A DNA stretch of 64,000 nucleotides from Streptomyces sp. NBC_01210 (GTDB lineage: Bacteria > Actinomycetota > Actinomycetes > Streptomycetales > Streptomycetaceae), in assembly GCF_036010325.1 (NCBI RefSeq), contig NZ_CP108549.1:3038001-3102000 (forward strand), read 5' to 3'. This document shows, piece by piece, positions 35,195 through 42,606 of this stretch. The notes beneath the pieces are model-generated. The model was not told where the DNA came from and searched no databases. It was given only the letters and a program-made list of their open reading frames with translations. Each line of letters begins with the position of its first letter. Within the stretch, counting starts at the first letter, position 1. The position numbers were made by a program, and so were the translations under genes.

Positions 35195-35243
35195 GGGTCT
35201 CGACTCCTCGAGGACTCGGTGGCTGCCCTGACGGCGAGGAACA

Positions 35244-35268
35244 TACCCAGATCGAAGGCGTCTGGGTA
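35244..35268 (-). promoter_or_regulatory. Dyad in the ppdK upstream region
   Basis: TACCCAGA-9 nt-TCTGGGTA, perfect 8-bp arms, 50 nt upstream of the ppdK GTG. Could be a repressor site or a leader hairpin; no cognate regulator is evident. Confidence 0.5.
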
Positions 35269-35420
35269 CGTCCACTTGGCGGTCATACGGCCGTAACCAC
35301 TCGTCCGCCACCAGATCGAAAGTAACTGATGGGCAGTCCGGTCGGGAGCCTGCGTTCAAGGTCTGAACACATCAGCACGTGCAGCGATATTAATCACGCC
35401 TTCGGTTACACATCGCGACG

Positions 35421-35436
35421 AATTGATAGATCAATT
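35421..35436. promoter_or_regulatory. AT-rich palindrome
   Basis: AATTGAT-AG-ATCAATT, a perfect 7-bp dyad in the most AT-rich patch of the window, about 230 nt upstream of ppdK. Such sequence is rare in this genome and suggests a protein-binding site or easily melted DNA. Confidence 0.45.
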
Positions 35437-35507
35437 GAATACGGAAAAGGTGGCACTGGGTGCCACCCCTCCGAGAGATGCAGTCGCCGTCAATCCGCTC
35501 ATCTGAG

Positions 35508-35530
35508 CGCCACCCCTATCAAGGGTGGCG
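35508..35530 (-). terminator. Terminator of the HAD/ABC operon
   Basis: CGCCACCC-7 nt-GGGTGGCG, an 8-bp stem, starts 4 nt past the HAD gene stop on the minus strand. Confidence 0.65.
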
Positions 35531-35534
35531 AGAA

Positions 35535-36248
35535 TCACGCGGCTGACGAGCCTCCGGTCCCATCATCCGGACCCGCGTAACACGCCGCAACACAGCGGCT
35601 CAGCACATCGAGATCCACGTCCTCCAAGCTCTCGGCGAAGACCCGGCCCGCCGACGCGGGAACCGGCAGCAACGACGGCACCACCAGCACCGCACACCCC
35701 GCGGCCTCCGCGGAGTTGCTGCCGTCCGGCGAGTCCTCCACCGCCACACATGCCCTGGGCAGGGCCCCGAACCGGTCCGCGGCCGCCCGATAGGGATCCG
35801 GATGCGGCTTCGTCCGTACCGTGTCGTCGGCCGACAGCGTGAAGGAGAACCGCACATCGGCCAGCGCTCCTCCGACCACCGAATCGACGACGACCCGCGG
35901 CGAGGCGCTCACCAGGGCGAACGGAACCTGCCGCTGCTCCAGTTCGGCCAGCAGCCGCCGTACGCCGGGACGCAGCGGGGCGCCCGCCTCGACCCGCTGG
36001 AAGAACCCTTCGGTCAGCGCCTGTGCCACCGCCGAAGCAGTGGAGGTGGCACTGCGGGCCACCTCGGTGATCCGTATCAGATGAGCGGCGGTGTCCTCGA
36101 CGGCCCGGCCGACCACTTCCGGCGCGTCCGCGTCGGACAGCCGGTGGCCGAGCGAGGCGGCGACCTCCTCGGTCGCCTCCCACCACAGCACCTCGGTGTC
36201 GACGAGCGTGCCGTCCATGTCGAAGAGGACGGCCGCGGGCGCGGTCAT
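35535..36248 (-). CDS. HAD-superfamily phosphatase (beta-phosphoglucomutase-like)
   Basis: A 237-residue HAD hydrolase of the phosphatase/phosphomutase subfamily with a helical cap. Motif I VLFDMDGTLVDTE (about 7-19) holds both catalytic Asp residues; motif II Ser in FALVSASPR; motif III Lys in KPHPDPYRAAA; motif IV VEDSPDGSNSAEAAG. The substrate is unknown, but its place at the end of an ABC importer operon suggests it dephosphorylates the imported compound or a derivative. ATG at 36248 is used; GTG at 36260 would give a GTGA overlap with the ATPase stop and is a real alternative. Confidence 0.85.
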   Translation of the reverse strand: MTAPAAVLFDMDGTLVDTEVLWWEATEEVAASLGHRLSDADAPEVVGRAVEDTAAHLIRITEVARSATSTASAVAQALTEGFFQRVEAGAPLRPGVRRLLAELEQRQVPFALVSASPRVVVDSVVGGALADVRFSFTLSADDTVRTKPHPDPYRAAADRFGALPRACVAVEDSPDGSNSAEAAGCAVLVVPSLLPVPASAGRVFAESLEDVDLDVLSRCVAACYAGPDDGTGGSSAA

Positions 36249-36256
36249 GGCCACGC

Positions 36257-37351
36257 TCACCGCGCCGGTACGACGAGGACGGGCCGCTGCGCCAGTCCGA
36301 CCGCCGCCCGCCCGCCGGGCACCAGCGCGCCCGCGTCCCGCGATGCCAGATCGGCCTTGACCGAGCTGCCGTCCGGCAGGTCCAGCAGCACGCGAGTGAC
36401 CGAGCCGAGGAAGGACGCGGAGACGACCGTGGCATCGCCGTCCGGGTCGGCGGTGACGGTGACGTTCTCGGGGCGTACGAGCACCTCGACCTCGGAAGTC
36501 TCCGGCGCGTCGCCGTCCACGGGCAGCCTGCTGCCCGCCACTTCGACCAGGCCGTCGTCCGCCATCCGGCCCGGCAGCCGGTTCATGGTCCCGACGAACT
36601 CGGCGACGAACGGCGTCGCGGGCCGCTCGTACAGCTCCGCGGGCGCCGCGCACTGCTCCAGCTTCCCGGCGTTGAGGACGGCGACCCGGTCCGCCATGGA
36701 CAGGGCCTCCTCCTGGTCGTGCGTGACGAAGATCGTGGTGATCCCGAGGGAGAGCTGCAGCCGTCGGATCTCCTCGCGCAGGCTGAGCCGCACCTTGGCG
36801 TCGAGCGCGGACAGCGGCTCGTCGAGCAGCAGCACGCGCGGCTCCAGGGCCAGCGCCCTGGCCAGGGCGACGCGCTGCTGCTGGCCACCGGACATCTGGT
36901 GGGGGTAGCGGTCGCCGTGTTCGGGCAGGCCGACCAGGGCCAGGAGTTCGGCCGCGCGGGCGTTGCGCTTGGCGGCCGGCATCTTGCGGACCCGCAGCCC
37001 GAAGGCGACATTGTCGCGGGCGCTGAGGTTGGGGAAGAGGCTGTACGACTGGAAGACCATGCCCGCGTCCCGGCGGTTGGCCGGCACCCGGGTGATGTCC
37101 TCGCCGTCGACCAGCACCTCGCCCGCGTCCGGCTCCTCGAAGCCCGCGACGACGCGCAGGGCGGTGGTCTTGCCGCAGCCCGAGGGGCCGAGCAGGGCGA
37201 TCAGCTCACCCGGCTCGACGGTCAGGTCGAGCCCGTCGAGGGCGACGGTGGAGCCGAAGGCCCGGCGCAGACCGCGGAATTCGACCCGGGCGCCGGCCGC
37301 GGCGGACGCCTCGGTCCGCTGCGCGACGGCGGTTGCTGTGCTTGCAGACAT
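36257..37351 (-). CDS. ABC importer ATP-binding protein
   Basis: A 364-residue importer ATPase of the CUT/PotA-like class with a C-terminal TOBE-type regulatory domain. Walker A LLGPSGCGKTTALR (about 53-66), Q-loop VFQSYSLFPNL, signature MSGGQQQRVALARALA, Walker B LLLDEPLSALD and switch THDQEEA are all intact. The TOBE part (about 265-350) contains VLVRPENVTV. It energises the permeases encoded 3 nt upstream. The substrate class is unclear; similar ATPases serve polyamines, iron, thiamine, sugars or 2-aminoethylphosphonate. Confidence 0.93.
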   Translation of the reverse strand: MSASTATAVAQRTEASAAAGARVEFRGLRRAFGSTVALDGLDLTVEPGELIALLGPSGCGKTTALRVVAGFEEPDAGEVLVDGEDITRVPANRRDAGMVFQSYSLFPNLSARDNVAFGLRVRKMPAAKRNARAAELLALVGLPEHGDRYPHQMSGGQQQRVALARALALEPRVLLLDEPLSALDAKVRLSLREEIRRLQLSLGITTIFVTHDQEEALSMADRVAVLNAGKLEQCAAPAELYERPATPFVAEFVGTMNRLPGRMADDGLVEVAGSRLPVDGDAPETSEVEVLVRPENVTVTADPDGDATVVSASFLGSVTRVLLDLPDGSSVKADLASRDAGALVPGGRAAVGLAQRPVLVVPAR

Positions 37352-37354
37352 GGG

Positions 37355-38287
37355 TTACTGGTCCTTGTTGGAGGAGGGCGCGGCGGCCAGGGTGGCGGCG
37401 CTCTTCGCGGGCCGGGTGCCGTTCCCCGCGCGGGAGAGGAGCAGCAGCAGCGCCCAGGTGATCAGAAGACTGAGGACGGACACGGCCACCGACATCCGTG
37501 CCTGCGCTCCGGAGACCGTGACGATCCACACCGCGAAGGGCTGGTAGCCGAGCAGCGCGGCGATGGTGAACTCGCCGAGCACCAGCGCCAGAGTGAGGAA
37601 GGCGGCCCCGGCGAGCGCGGTGCGCAGATTGGGCAGGATGACCCGGAGGATGACGTACGCCCAGCTCGCACCGCAGTTGCGGGCGGCCTCCACCAGCGTC
37701 GGTACGTCGATGGCGCGCAGTCCCGCGTCGAGGGAGCGGTACACGAACGGCAGCGCCAGCACCGTGTACGCGAGGACGAGCACAAGCGGGAAGTTCTCGT
37801 CCTGGACCGCCATGAAGGTCCGGTAGAGCGGTGTACGGGACAGATGTTCCGGTCCCCAGCGCAGCACCGTGGTGATCCCGGTGACCAGCGCGATCGGCGG
37901 CACCACCAGCGGCAGCATGCACACGACTTCGACGACCGGCCGCAGCCGCGGCGCCCCCAGCCGCACGGCGACCAGCGCGGGCACGGCCAGCAGCAGAACG
38001 AGCGCGATGGTCGCGGCGGCGAGGCCCAGCGAGAGCAGCAGGCTGTCGGTGAATCCCTCCGCGCCGAGGATCCCGGTGTACGCCTCGAAGGAGACGCCCC
38101 GGCCCGGAGTGTGCACCGTGAAGACGACCGACGCGAGGAGCGGAACGAGGAAGTAGAGCCCGGCCAGGCCCAGGACGAGCCCGCGCCAGACGCGCGGCCG
38201 GCGACGCCGCCTGCGGACCCCGGCCTTCTCGGGTGCGGGACGGGTCTCGGCCGGCGGGGCCTGGGCGGTGGTTGTCAGCGCAGCCAT
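37355..38287 (-). CDS. ABC importer permease 2
   Basis: A 310-residue membrane protein with six hydrophobic segments after a basic leader (RRRRRRPRVWRG near 25-36). The coupling-helix EAA motif is present as VEAARNCGASWAYVILRVILPNLRTAL (about 196-222), typical of binding-protein-dependent permeases that interact with PotA/CysA-type ATPases. ATG at 38287 overlaps the upstream permease gene by 13 nt. Together with permease 1 it forms a heterodimeric channel. Confidence 0.9.
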   Translation of the reverse strand: MAALTTTAQAPPAETRPAPEKAGVRRRRRRPRVWRGLVLGLAGLYFLVPLLASVVFTVHTPGRGVSFEAYTGILGAEGFTDSLLLSLGLAAATIALVLLLAVPALVAVRLGAPRLRPVVEVVCMLPLVVPPIALVTGITTVLRWGPEHLSRTPLYRTFMAVQDENFPLVLVLAYTVLALPFVYRSLDAGLRAIDVPTLVEAARNCGASWAYVILRVILPNLRTALAGAAFLTLALVLGEFTIAALLGYQPFAVWIVTVSGAQARMSVAVSVLSLLITWALLLLLSRAGNGTRPAKSAATLAAAPSSNKDQ

Positions 38288-39171
38288 CGGGCACTCCGTC
38301 GCTGGAGGGGCAGATAGACCGCCATGACCAGGCCGGCGATCACGATCATGTCGAGGCTCAGGGCGAGCGCCACATTCTCCTGGCCGACCAGCACATTGCC
38401 GGACAGCGCGTCCGCGATCTTCAAGGTGACCAGCGGTACGGAGCCGCCGACCAGAGCCGCGGCGGTGGCATGCGCGGCGAACGCGCTGCCGAAGAGCAGG
38501 ACGAAGCCGCCCAGCAGGGACGGCGCGAGGACCGGCAGCCCGACCAGCCGCCAGAACTGCCATCCGGTCGCCCCGGTGTTCTGTGCGGCCTCCCGCCACT
38601 GGGGACGCAGTCCGTCCAGCGCGGGGATGATCACAAGCACCATGAGCGGCGTCAGAAAGTAGAGATAGACGACGGCGAGCCCCGTGAAGGAGTAGAGGTT
38701 CCAGCCGAGACTCTCGAGATCCGCGAGCCGGGTGACCACGCCGGAGATGCCTGCGGTCGCGATGAACGCGAAGGCGAGCGGCACACCGCCGAAGTTGGCG
38801 AGGACGCCGGAGGCCGTGAGGGCAGCGCTGCGCAGCCAGGTGCGCCGGGACGTCACGACGGCCTGCGCGATCAGCACGCCGGCGACCGACCCGATCACCG
38901 CGGTGAGCGCGGAGAGCTGGACGCTGCCGACGAGGGAGCCGAGGTAGGGCCCCTGCAGCGAGCGCTGCAGATGCTCGCCGGTCATTCGGGTGGCACCGGT
39001 CGCCGGGTCGGTGCCCGTGACCGCTCCGTACAGCAGCGCGGCGACCGGGAGACCGAAGCACAGGCCCGTGAAGACGAGCAGCGGGAGCGTGGCGAGCCAG
39101 GTGCGGGGGCCGCGCCGCCGGCGGCGGGTTCCGCCGGCGGGCCCGGTGGGGGACGGGGAGGGTACGGGCAT
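38275..39171 (-). CDS. ABC importer permease 1
   Basis: A 298-residue permease with six transmembrane segments. A Pro/Ser/Arg-rich cytoplasmic leader (to about residue 22) precedes the first segment (WLATLPLLVFTGLCFGLPVA). The EAA loop reads WREAAQNTGATGWQFWRLVGLPVLAPSL (about 183-210). ATG at 39171 shares one base with the stop of the binding-protein gene (TGATG), fixing the start and implying re-initiation coupling. Confidence 0.9.
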   Translation of the reverse strand: MPVPSPSPTGPAGGTRRRRRGPRTWLATLPLLVFTGLCFGLPVAALLYGAVTGTDPATGATRMTGEHLQRSLQGPYLGSLVGSVQLSALTAVIGSVAGVLIAQAVVTSRRTWLRSAALTASGVLANFGGVPLAFAFIATAGISGVVTRLADLESLGWNLYSFTGLAVVYLYFLTPLMVLVIIPALDGLRPQWREAAQNTGATGWQFWRLVGLPVLAPSLLGGFVLLFGSAFAAHATAAALVGGSVPLVTLKIADALSGNVLVGQENVALALSLDMIVIAGLVMAVYLPLQRRSARWLR

Positions 39172-40316
39172 CAGGAGAGGGCCTTGTCCCAGTTCTCGGC
39201 GAGGGCGGCCTTGGCCTTGTCGAGCTCCGCGGAGGACGGGAAGGACGGGGTGCCCTGGACCTTGGGGAGCTTGGCGACGGAGCCCTTGTCGGCGCTGCCG
39301 TCCGCGGTCATGGCCGGCAGCAGTACCGGCCGGGCGTACCCCTTCAGCCAGAGGTTCTGGCCCTCGGCGCTGTAGAGGAACTCCATCCACAGGCGGGCGG
39401 CCGCCGGGTTGGGAGCCTGCTTGTTGATCGCCTGCGAGTAGAACTGGGCGTAGACGCCGTCGCCCGGTACGGAGACCTTCCAGTCGACGCCCTTGCCGCG
39501 GAACTGGTCGGCGTAACCGGCGTTGAGGTAGTCCCAGTCGATGCTGATGGGCGTCTCGCCCTTCTCGACCGTGGCCGGGGTGGACTCGACGGGGATGAAG
39601 TTGCCGCTCTTCTTCAGCTTGGCGAAGAAGTCGATGCCCGGCTGGATGTCGGCGAAGGAGCCCTTGTTGGCGAGGGCTGCCGCGTAGACGCCGCCGAAGG
39701 CGGAGCCGGACTTGGTCGGGTTGCCGTTCAGGGCGACCTTGCCCTTGTACTCGGGCTTGAGCAGGTCCGCGAAGGTCTGCGGGCAGGTCTTGATCCGCTT
39801 GGCGTCGCAGCCGATGGAGACATAGCCGCCGTAGTCGTTGTACCAGCGGGCTTCGGTGTCCTTCTGGCCTGCGGGGATCTTGTCGAAGGCCTCGACCTTG
39901 TACGGGGCGAACAGGCCCTCGGCGGCGCCGCTGCGGGCGAAGGCGATACCCAGGTCGAGGACGTCGGGGGCGCGCTTCTGGCCCTTGCGGGCCTTGACGG
40001 CGGCGATCTCGTCGGCGCTGGCGGCGTCCGGGTTCTCGCTGTCGACCTTGATCTTGTACTTGGCCTCGAAGGCCTTGATCAGCTCGCCGTAGTTCGCCCA
40101 GTCCACCGGGAGGGCGATGACATTCAGCTTGCCCTCCTTCTCGGCGGCTGCGACGAGCGCCTTCATTCCGCCGATCTCGGCGGCCGAGGTGCTGGCGTTC
40201 GCCTTCACCGCGGCACCGGCGGCAGCGCCGTCGGGTGCGGCACCGCAGGCGGTGAGGGTGGTGAGCGCGGCAGCGCCGAGCAGGGCGGTGGCGCCGAGAC
40301 GGGAAGGTCTGAACAC
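39171..40316 (-). CDS. ABC importer substrate-binding lipoprotein
   Basis: A 381-residue lipoprotein: signal peptide with lipobox LTAC at 21-24 (lipidated Cys24), then a periplasmic-binding-protein-like fold of the iron/thiamine/polyamine/phosphonate group (SBP family 1/6), with NVIALPVDWANYGELIKAF near the N-terminus, DVLDLGIAFA, and DWDYLNAGY. The ligand is not identifiable. GTG at 40316 follows GGGAGA. It is the first gene of a five-gene unit: binding protein, two permeases, ATPase, HAD phosphatase, divergent from a GntR regulator. The set resembles 2-aminoethylphosphonate uptake loci (regulator, importer, HAD enzyme), but this is only a hypothesis. Confidence 0.88.
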   Translation of the reverse strand: MFRPSRLGATALLGAAALTTLTACGAAPDGAAAGAAVKANASTSAAEIGGMKALVAAAEKEGKLNVIALPVDWANYGELIKAFEAKYKIKVDSENPDAASADEIAAVKARKGQKRAPDVLDLGIAFARSGAAEGLFAPYKVEAFDKIPAGQKDTEARWYNDYGGYVSIGCDAKRIKTCPQTFADLLKPEYKGKVALNGNPTKSGSAFGGVYAAALANKGSFADIQPGIDFFAKLKKSGNFIPVESTPATVEKGETPISIDWDYLNAGYADQFRGKGVDWKVSVPGDGVYAQFYSQAINKQAPNPAAARLWMEFLYSAEGQNLWLKGYARPVLLPAMTADGSADKGSVAKLPKVQGTPSFPSSAELDKAKAALAENWDKALS

Positions 40317-40364
40317 GGTCTCTCCCAGAGACGAAGTGAAGGACACTGATGGACACTGCAAGCA

Positions 40365-40378
40365 CTTGTCTGAACAAG
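40365..40378. promoter_or_regulatory. Candidate GntR/HutC operator between the importer and its regulator
   Basis: CTTGT-CTGA-ACAAG: 5-bp arms around a 4-nt centre. The layout resembles HutC-family sites such as the DasR dre element (TGGTCTAGACCA). It lies 49 nt upstream of the binding-protein start and 212 nt from the regulator start. Confidence 0.6.
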
Positions 40379-40589
40379 CTGGGTTCAGTTCGCCCGGAGG
40401 AGCTGTCCGGATCATGAACGGCACATGGCCGTGGTGGATCGTCGACCGGAAGAGCCGACCCCGTTTTTTGCCGGTGGGAGCAGGTCCACGGGACGGAAGA
40501 CAGTGGCGCTCCGGCGCGGTTAGGGTGGGCCGGGTAGCGGAACACAGCGCAACCGACTGCGCACAGTTCGAGGCACGGAGGGCGTTGGC

Positions 40590-41354
40590 GTGGGTACGGC
40601 GCGTTATCTGGAGATCGCGGAGGCGGTACGGCGGTCGATCCTCGGCGGCGAGTACCCGGTCGGGGCGCAAATCCCCTCGGAGAGCGACCTCGCGGCCCGC
40701 TGGTCCGCCTCACGAGGGACGGTCCGGCAGGCCGTCGCCGTACTGGCCTCAGAGGGCCTGATCGGCTCCCGGCAGGGTGCGCGCAGGATCGTGCTGCGCC
40801 ACGAACGCCGCCACAGCTTCGCCGAGTTGAACAGCTTCGCGCAGTGGGCCGAGGGCATGGGCTACGAGATCTCCAGCCGCATCCTGACCCGCACCCGCCG
40901 CCCCGCGACCCCCGCCGAGGCCTCCCGGCTCTCCGTCCCCGCCGGTTCGGCGGTCCTGTACGTCCTGCGGCTGCGGCTGCTCGACGGCGAACCGGCCATG
41001 CTGGAGCGCACCGCCTACGCGGAGTGGGTGGCGCCCGCGGTGGAGGAGCTGCCCGAGGACTGTGTGTCCATCATGAACAGCATCGCCGGACAGCACGGCA
41101 TCGTGGCCCACTACGGCGAGCACCTCATCGACGCGGTCGCGGCGGGCAGCGTGGACGCGCGGTTGCTACGGGTCCGCCGGGGCAGCCCGCTGCTGCGGCA
41201 GCGCCATCTGACGTGCACGGCGACGGGCCGGCCCATCGAGTGGACGGACGACCGGTATGTGGCGGGGAGTGTGACGTTCAGCGTGAGCAACTCGGCGGAC
41301 ACGGCCCCGCTGTCGCGGCATGCGGGCGACCTTTCCAGCCCGTCCGGCGATTGA
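40590..41354 (+). CDS. GntR/HutC-family transcriptional regulator
   Basis: A 254-residue repressor-type regulator. The N-terminal winged helix reads YLEIAEAVRRSILGGEYPVGAQIPSESDLAARW then SRGTVRQAVAVLASEGLI (parts at about 6-58), the classic GntR HTH. The C-terminal UTRA-type ligand domain (about 85-235) includes LYVLRLRLLDGEPAMLERTAY and RHLTCTATGRPIEWTDDRYV. HutC members respond to the substrate of the neighbouring pathway, here probably the ligand of the divergent importer. GTG at 40590 follows GGAGG. A terminator sits directly behind it. Confidence 0.92.
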   Translation: MGTARYLEIAEAVRRSILGGEYPVGAQIPSESDLAARWSASRGTVRQAVAVLASEGLIGSRQGARRIVLRHERRHSFAELNSFAQWAEGMGYEISSRILTRTRRPATPAEASRLSVPAGSAVLYVLRLRLLDGEPAMLERTAYAEWVAPAVEELPEDCVSIMNSIAGQHGIVAHYGEHLIDAVAAGSVDARLLRVRRGSPLLRQRHLTCTATGRPIEWTDDRYVAGSVTFSVSNSADTAPLSRHAGDLSSPSGD

Positions 41355-41355
41355 G

Positions 41356-41382
41356 GACCGGGGTCCGGGCGGAGCCCCGGTC
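41356..41382. terminator. Bidirectional terminator between gntR and dusB
   Basis: GACCGGGG-11 nt-CCCCGGTC, an 8-bp stem in the 26-nt gap between two convergent genes; its right arm overlaps the dusB stop codon. Confidence 0.65.
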
Positions 41383-42553
41383 AGCCGCCCGACGTGTCCA
41401 GTTCCGCATCCGCGCTGACGCCCGCGCAGTCGTACGGGTCCTTCAGCCAGCCGTCCGGCAGAACCACCCGGTTGTTCCCCGACGTGCGCCCCCGCGGCCC
41501 GTCCGCACCGACCGGCCACGGCTGGTCCAGGTCCAGCTCCGCCAGATGAGCGTCCATCTCCGCCAGCGACGACGTGATGGCCAGCTTCTTCCGCAGCTCC
41601 GAGCCGACCGAGAAGCCCTTGAGGTACCACGCCACATGCTTACGGAAGTCGATCACGCCACGCGCCTCGTCGCCGATCCACTCCCCCAGCAGCTCGGCGT
41701 GCCGCCGCATGACGACCGTGACCTCCTTGAGCGTCGGCGCCGCGCTGCCTGCGTCAAGGGCTCCGCCCGGGGTGCCCTTACCCTCGAAGGCCGCCACCAG
41801 ATCGCTGAACAGCCACGGCCGCCCCAGGCACCCGCGGCCCACGACCACCCCGTCGCAGCCCGTCTCCCGCACCATCCGCAGCGCGTCGTCCGCCGACCAG
41901 ATGTCGCCGTTGCCGAGCACCGGGATCTCCGGGACATGCTCCTTCAGCCGGGCGATCGCGTCCCAGTCCGCCGTACCGCCGTAGTGCTGCGCCGCGGTAC
42001 GCCCGTGCAGCGCGATCGCCGTCACGCCCTCCTCGACCGCGATCCGGCCCGCGTCGAGATAGGTGATGTGGTCGTCGTCGATGCCCTTGCGCATCTTCAT
42101 CGTGACCGGCAGGTCGCCCGCGTTCGACACGGCCTCGTTGAGGATCGCGCGCAGCAGCGGCCGCTTGTACGGAAGAGCGGAGCCGCCGCCCTTGCGTGTC
42201 ACCTTCGGGACCGGGCAGCCGAAGTTCAGGTCGATGTGGTCGGCAAGGTTCTCGTCCGCGATCATGCGGACCGCCTTGCCGACGGTCACCGGATCCACCC
42301 CGTACAGCTGAATGGACCGCGGCGTCTCACTCACGTCGAAATGGATGAGCTGCATGGTCTTCTCATTGCGCTCGACCAGCGCCCGCGTCGTGATCATCTC
42401 GCTGACGAAAAGCCCCTTGCCGCCGGAGAACTCCCGGCACAGCGTGCGGAACGGCGCATTGGTGATGCCGGCCATCGGCGCGAGCACTACCGGGGGCTGT
42501 ACGGCGTGCGGGCCTATCGTGAGCATCGAGGAGGACGGGGCGAGCGTGGTCAT
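41381..42553 (-). CDS. dusB: tRNA-dihydrouridine synthase
   Basis: A 390-residue FMN-dependent enzyme reducing uridines in the tRNA D-loop. Seen: PPVVLAPMAGITNAPFR near 20-36 (flavin site), DLNFGCPVPKVTRKGGGSAL with catalytic Cys113, VTMKMRKG, ALHGRTAAQHY, PVLGNGDI and GVVVGRGCLGRPWLF, in family order. The C-terminal 100 residues are the tRNA-binding helical domain. ATG at 42553 is used; a GTG at 42571 would add six residues. Divergent from the DHA2 exporter, 52 nt between starts. Confidence 0.94.
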   Translation of the reverse strand: MTTLAPSSSMLTIGPHAVQPPVVLAPMAGITNAPFRTLCREFSGGKGLFVSEMITTRALVERNEKTMQLIHFDVSETPRSIQLYGVDPVTVGKAVRMIADENLADHIDLNFGCPVPKVTRKGGGSALPYKRPLLRAILNEAVSNAGDLPVTMKMRKGIDDDHITYLDAGRIAVEEGVTAIALHGRTAAQHYGGTADWDAIARLKEHVPEIPVLGNGDIWSADDALRMVRETGCDGVVVGRGCLGRPWLFSDLVAAFEGKGTPGGALDAGSAAPTLKEVTVVMRRHAELLGEWIGDEARGVIDFRKHVAWYLKGFSVGSELRKKLAITSSLAEMDAHLAELDLDQPWPVGADGPRGRTSGNNRVVLPDGWLKDPYDCAGVSADAELDTSGG

Positions 42554-42591
42554 TCGCCCATTGTCGCTCACGACGGGAGTCCTTAGTCAGC

Positions 42592-42606
42592 CGTACTATC
42601 CGCTTA
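42592..42606 (+). promoter_or_regulatory. -10 element placing the DHA2 exporter transcript start at its ATG
   Basis: TACTAT at 42592-42597 is a good -10 hexamer whose predicted +1 falls within a base or two of the exporter's ATG (42606). No ribosome-binding sequence lies between them. No convincing -35 is seen at 17 nt. Confidence 0.45.

Larger units (their letters stand above)
35195..35534. other. 340-nt region between ppdK and the HAD gene, with a low-GC patch
   Basis: No gene is supported. It contains the ppdK leader with a dyad (35244-35268), an unusually AT-rich patch (about 35375-35450) with a palindrome at 35421-35436, a hairpin GGTGGCA/TGCCACC at 35449-35467, and the HAD-gene terminator at 35508-35530. 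Two stretches share CCACCCCT. Confidence 0.6.
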
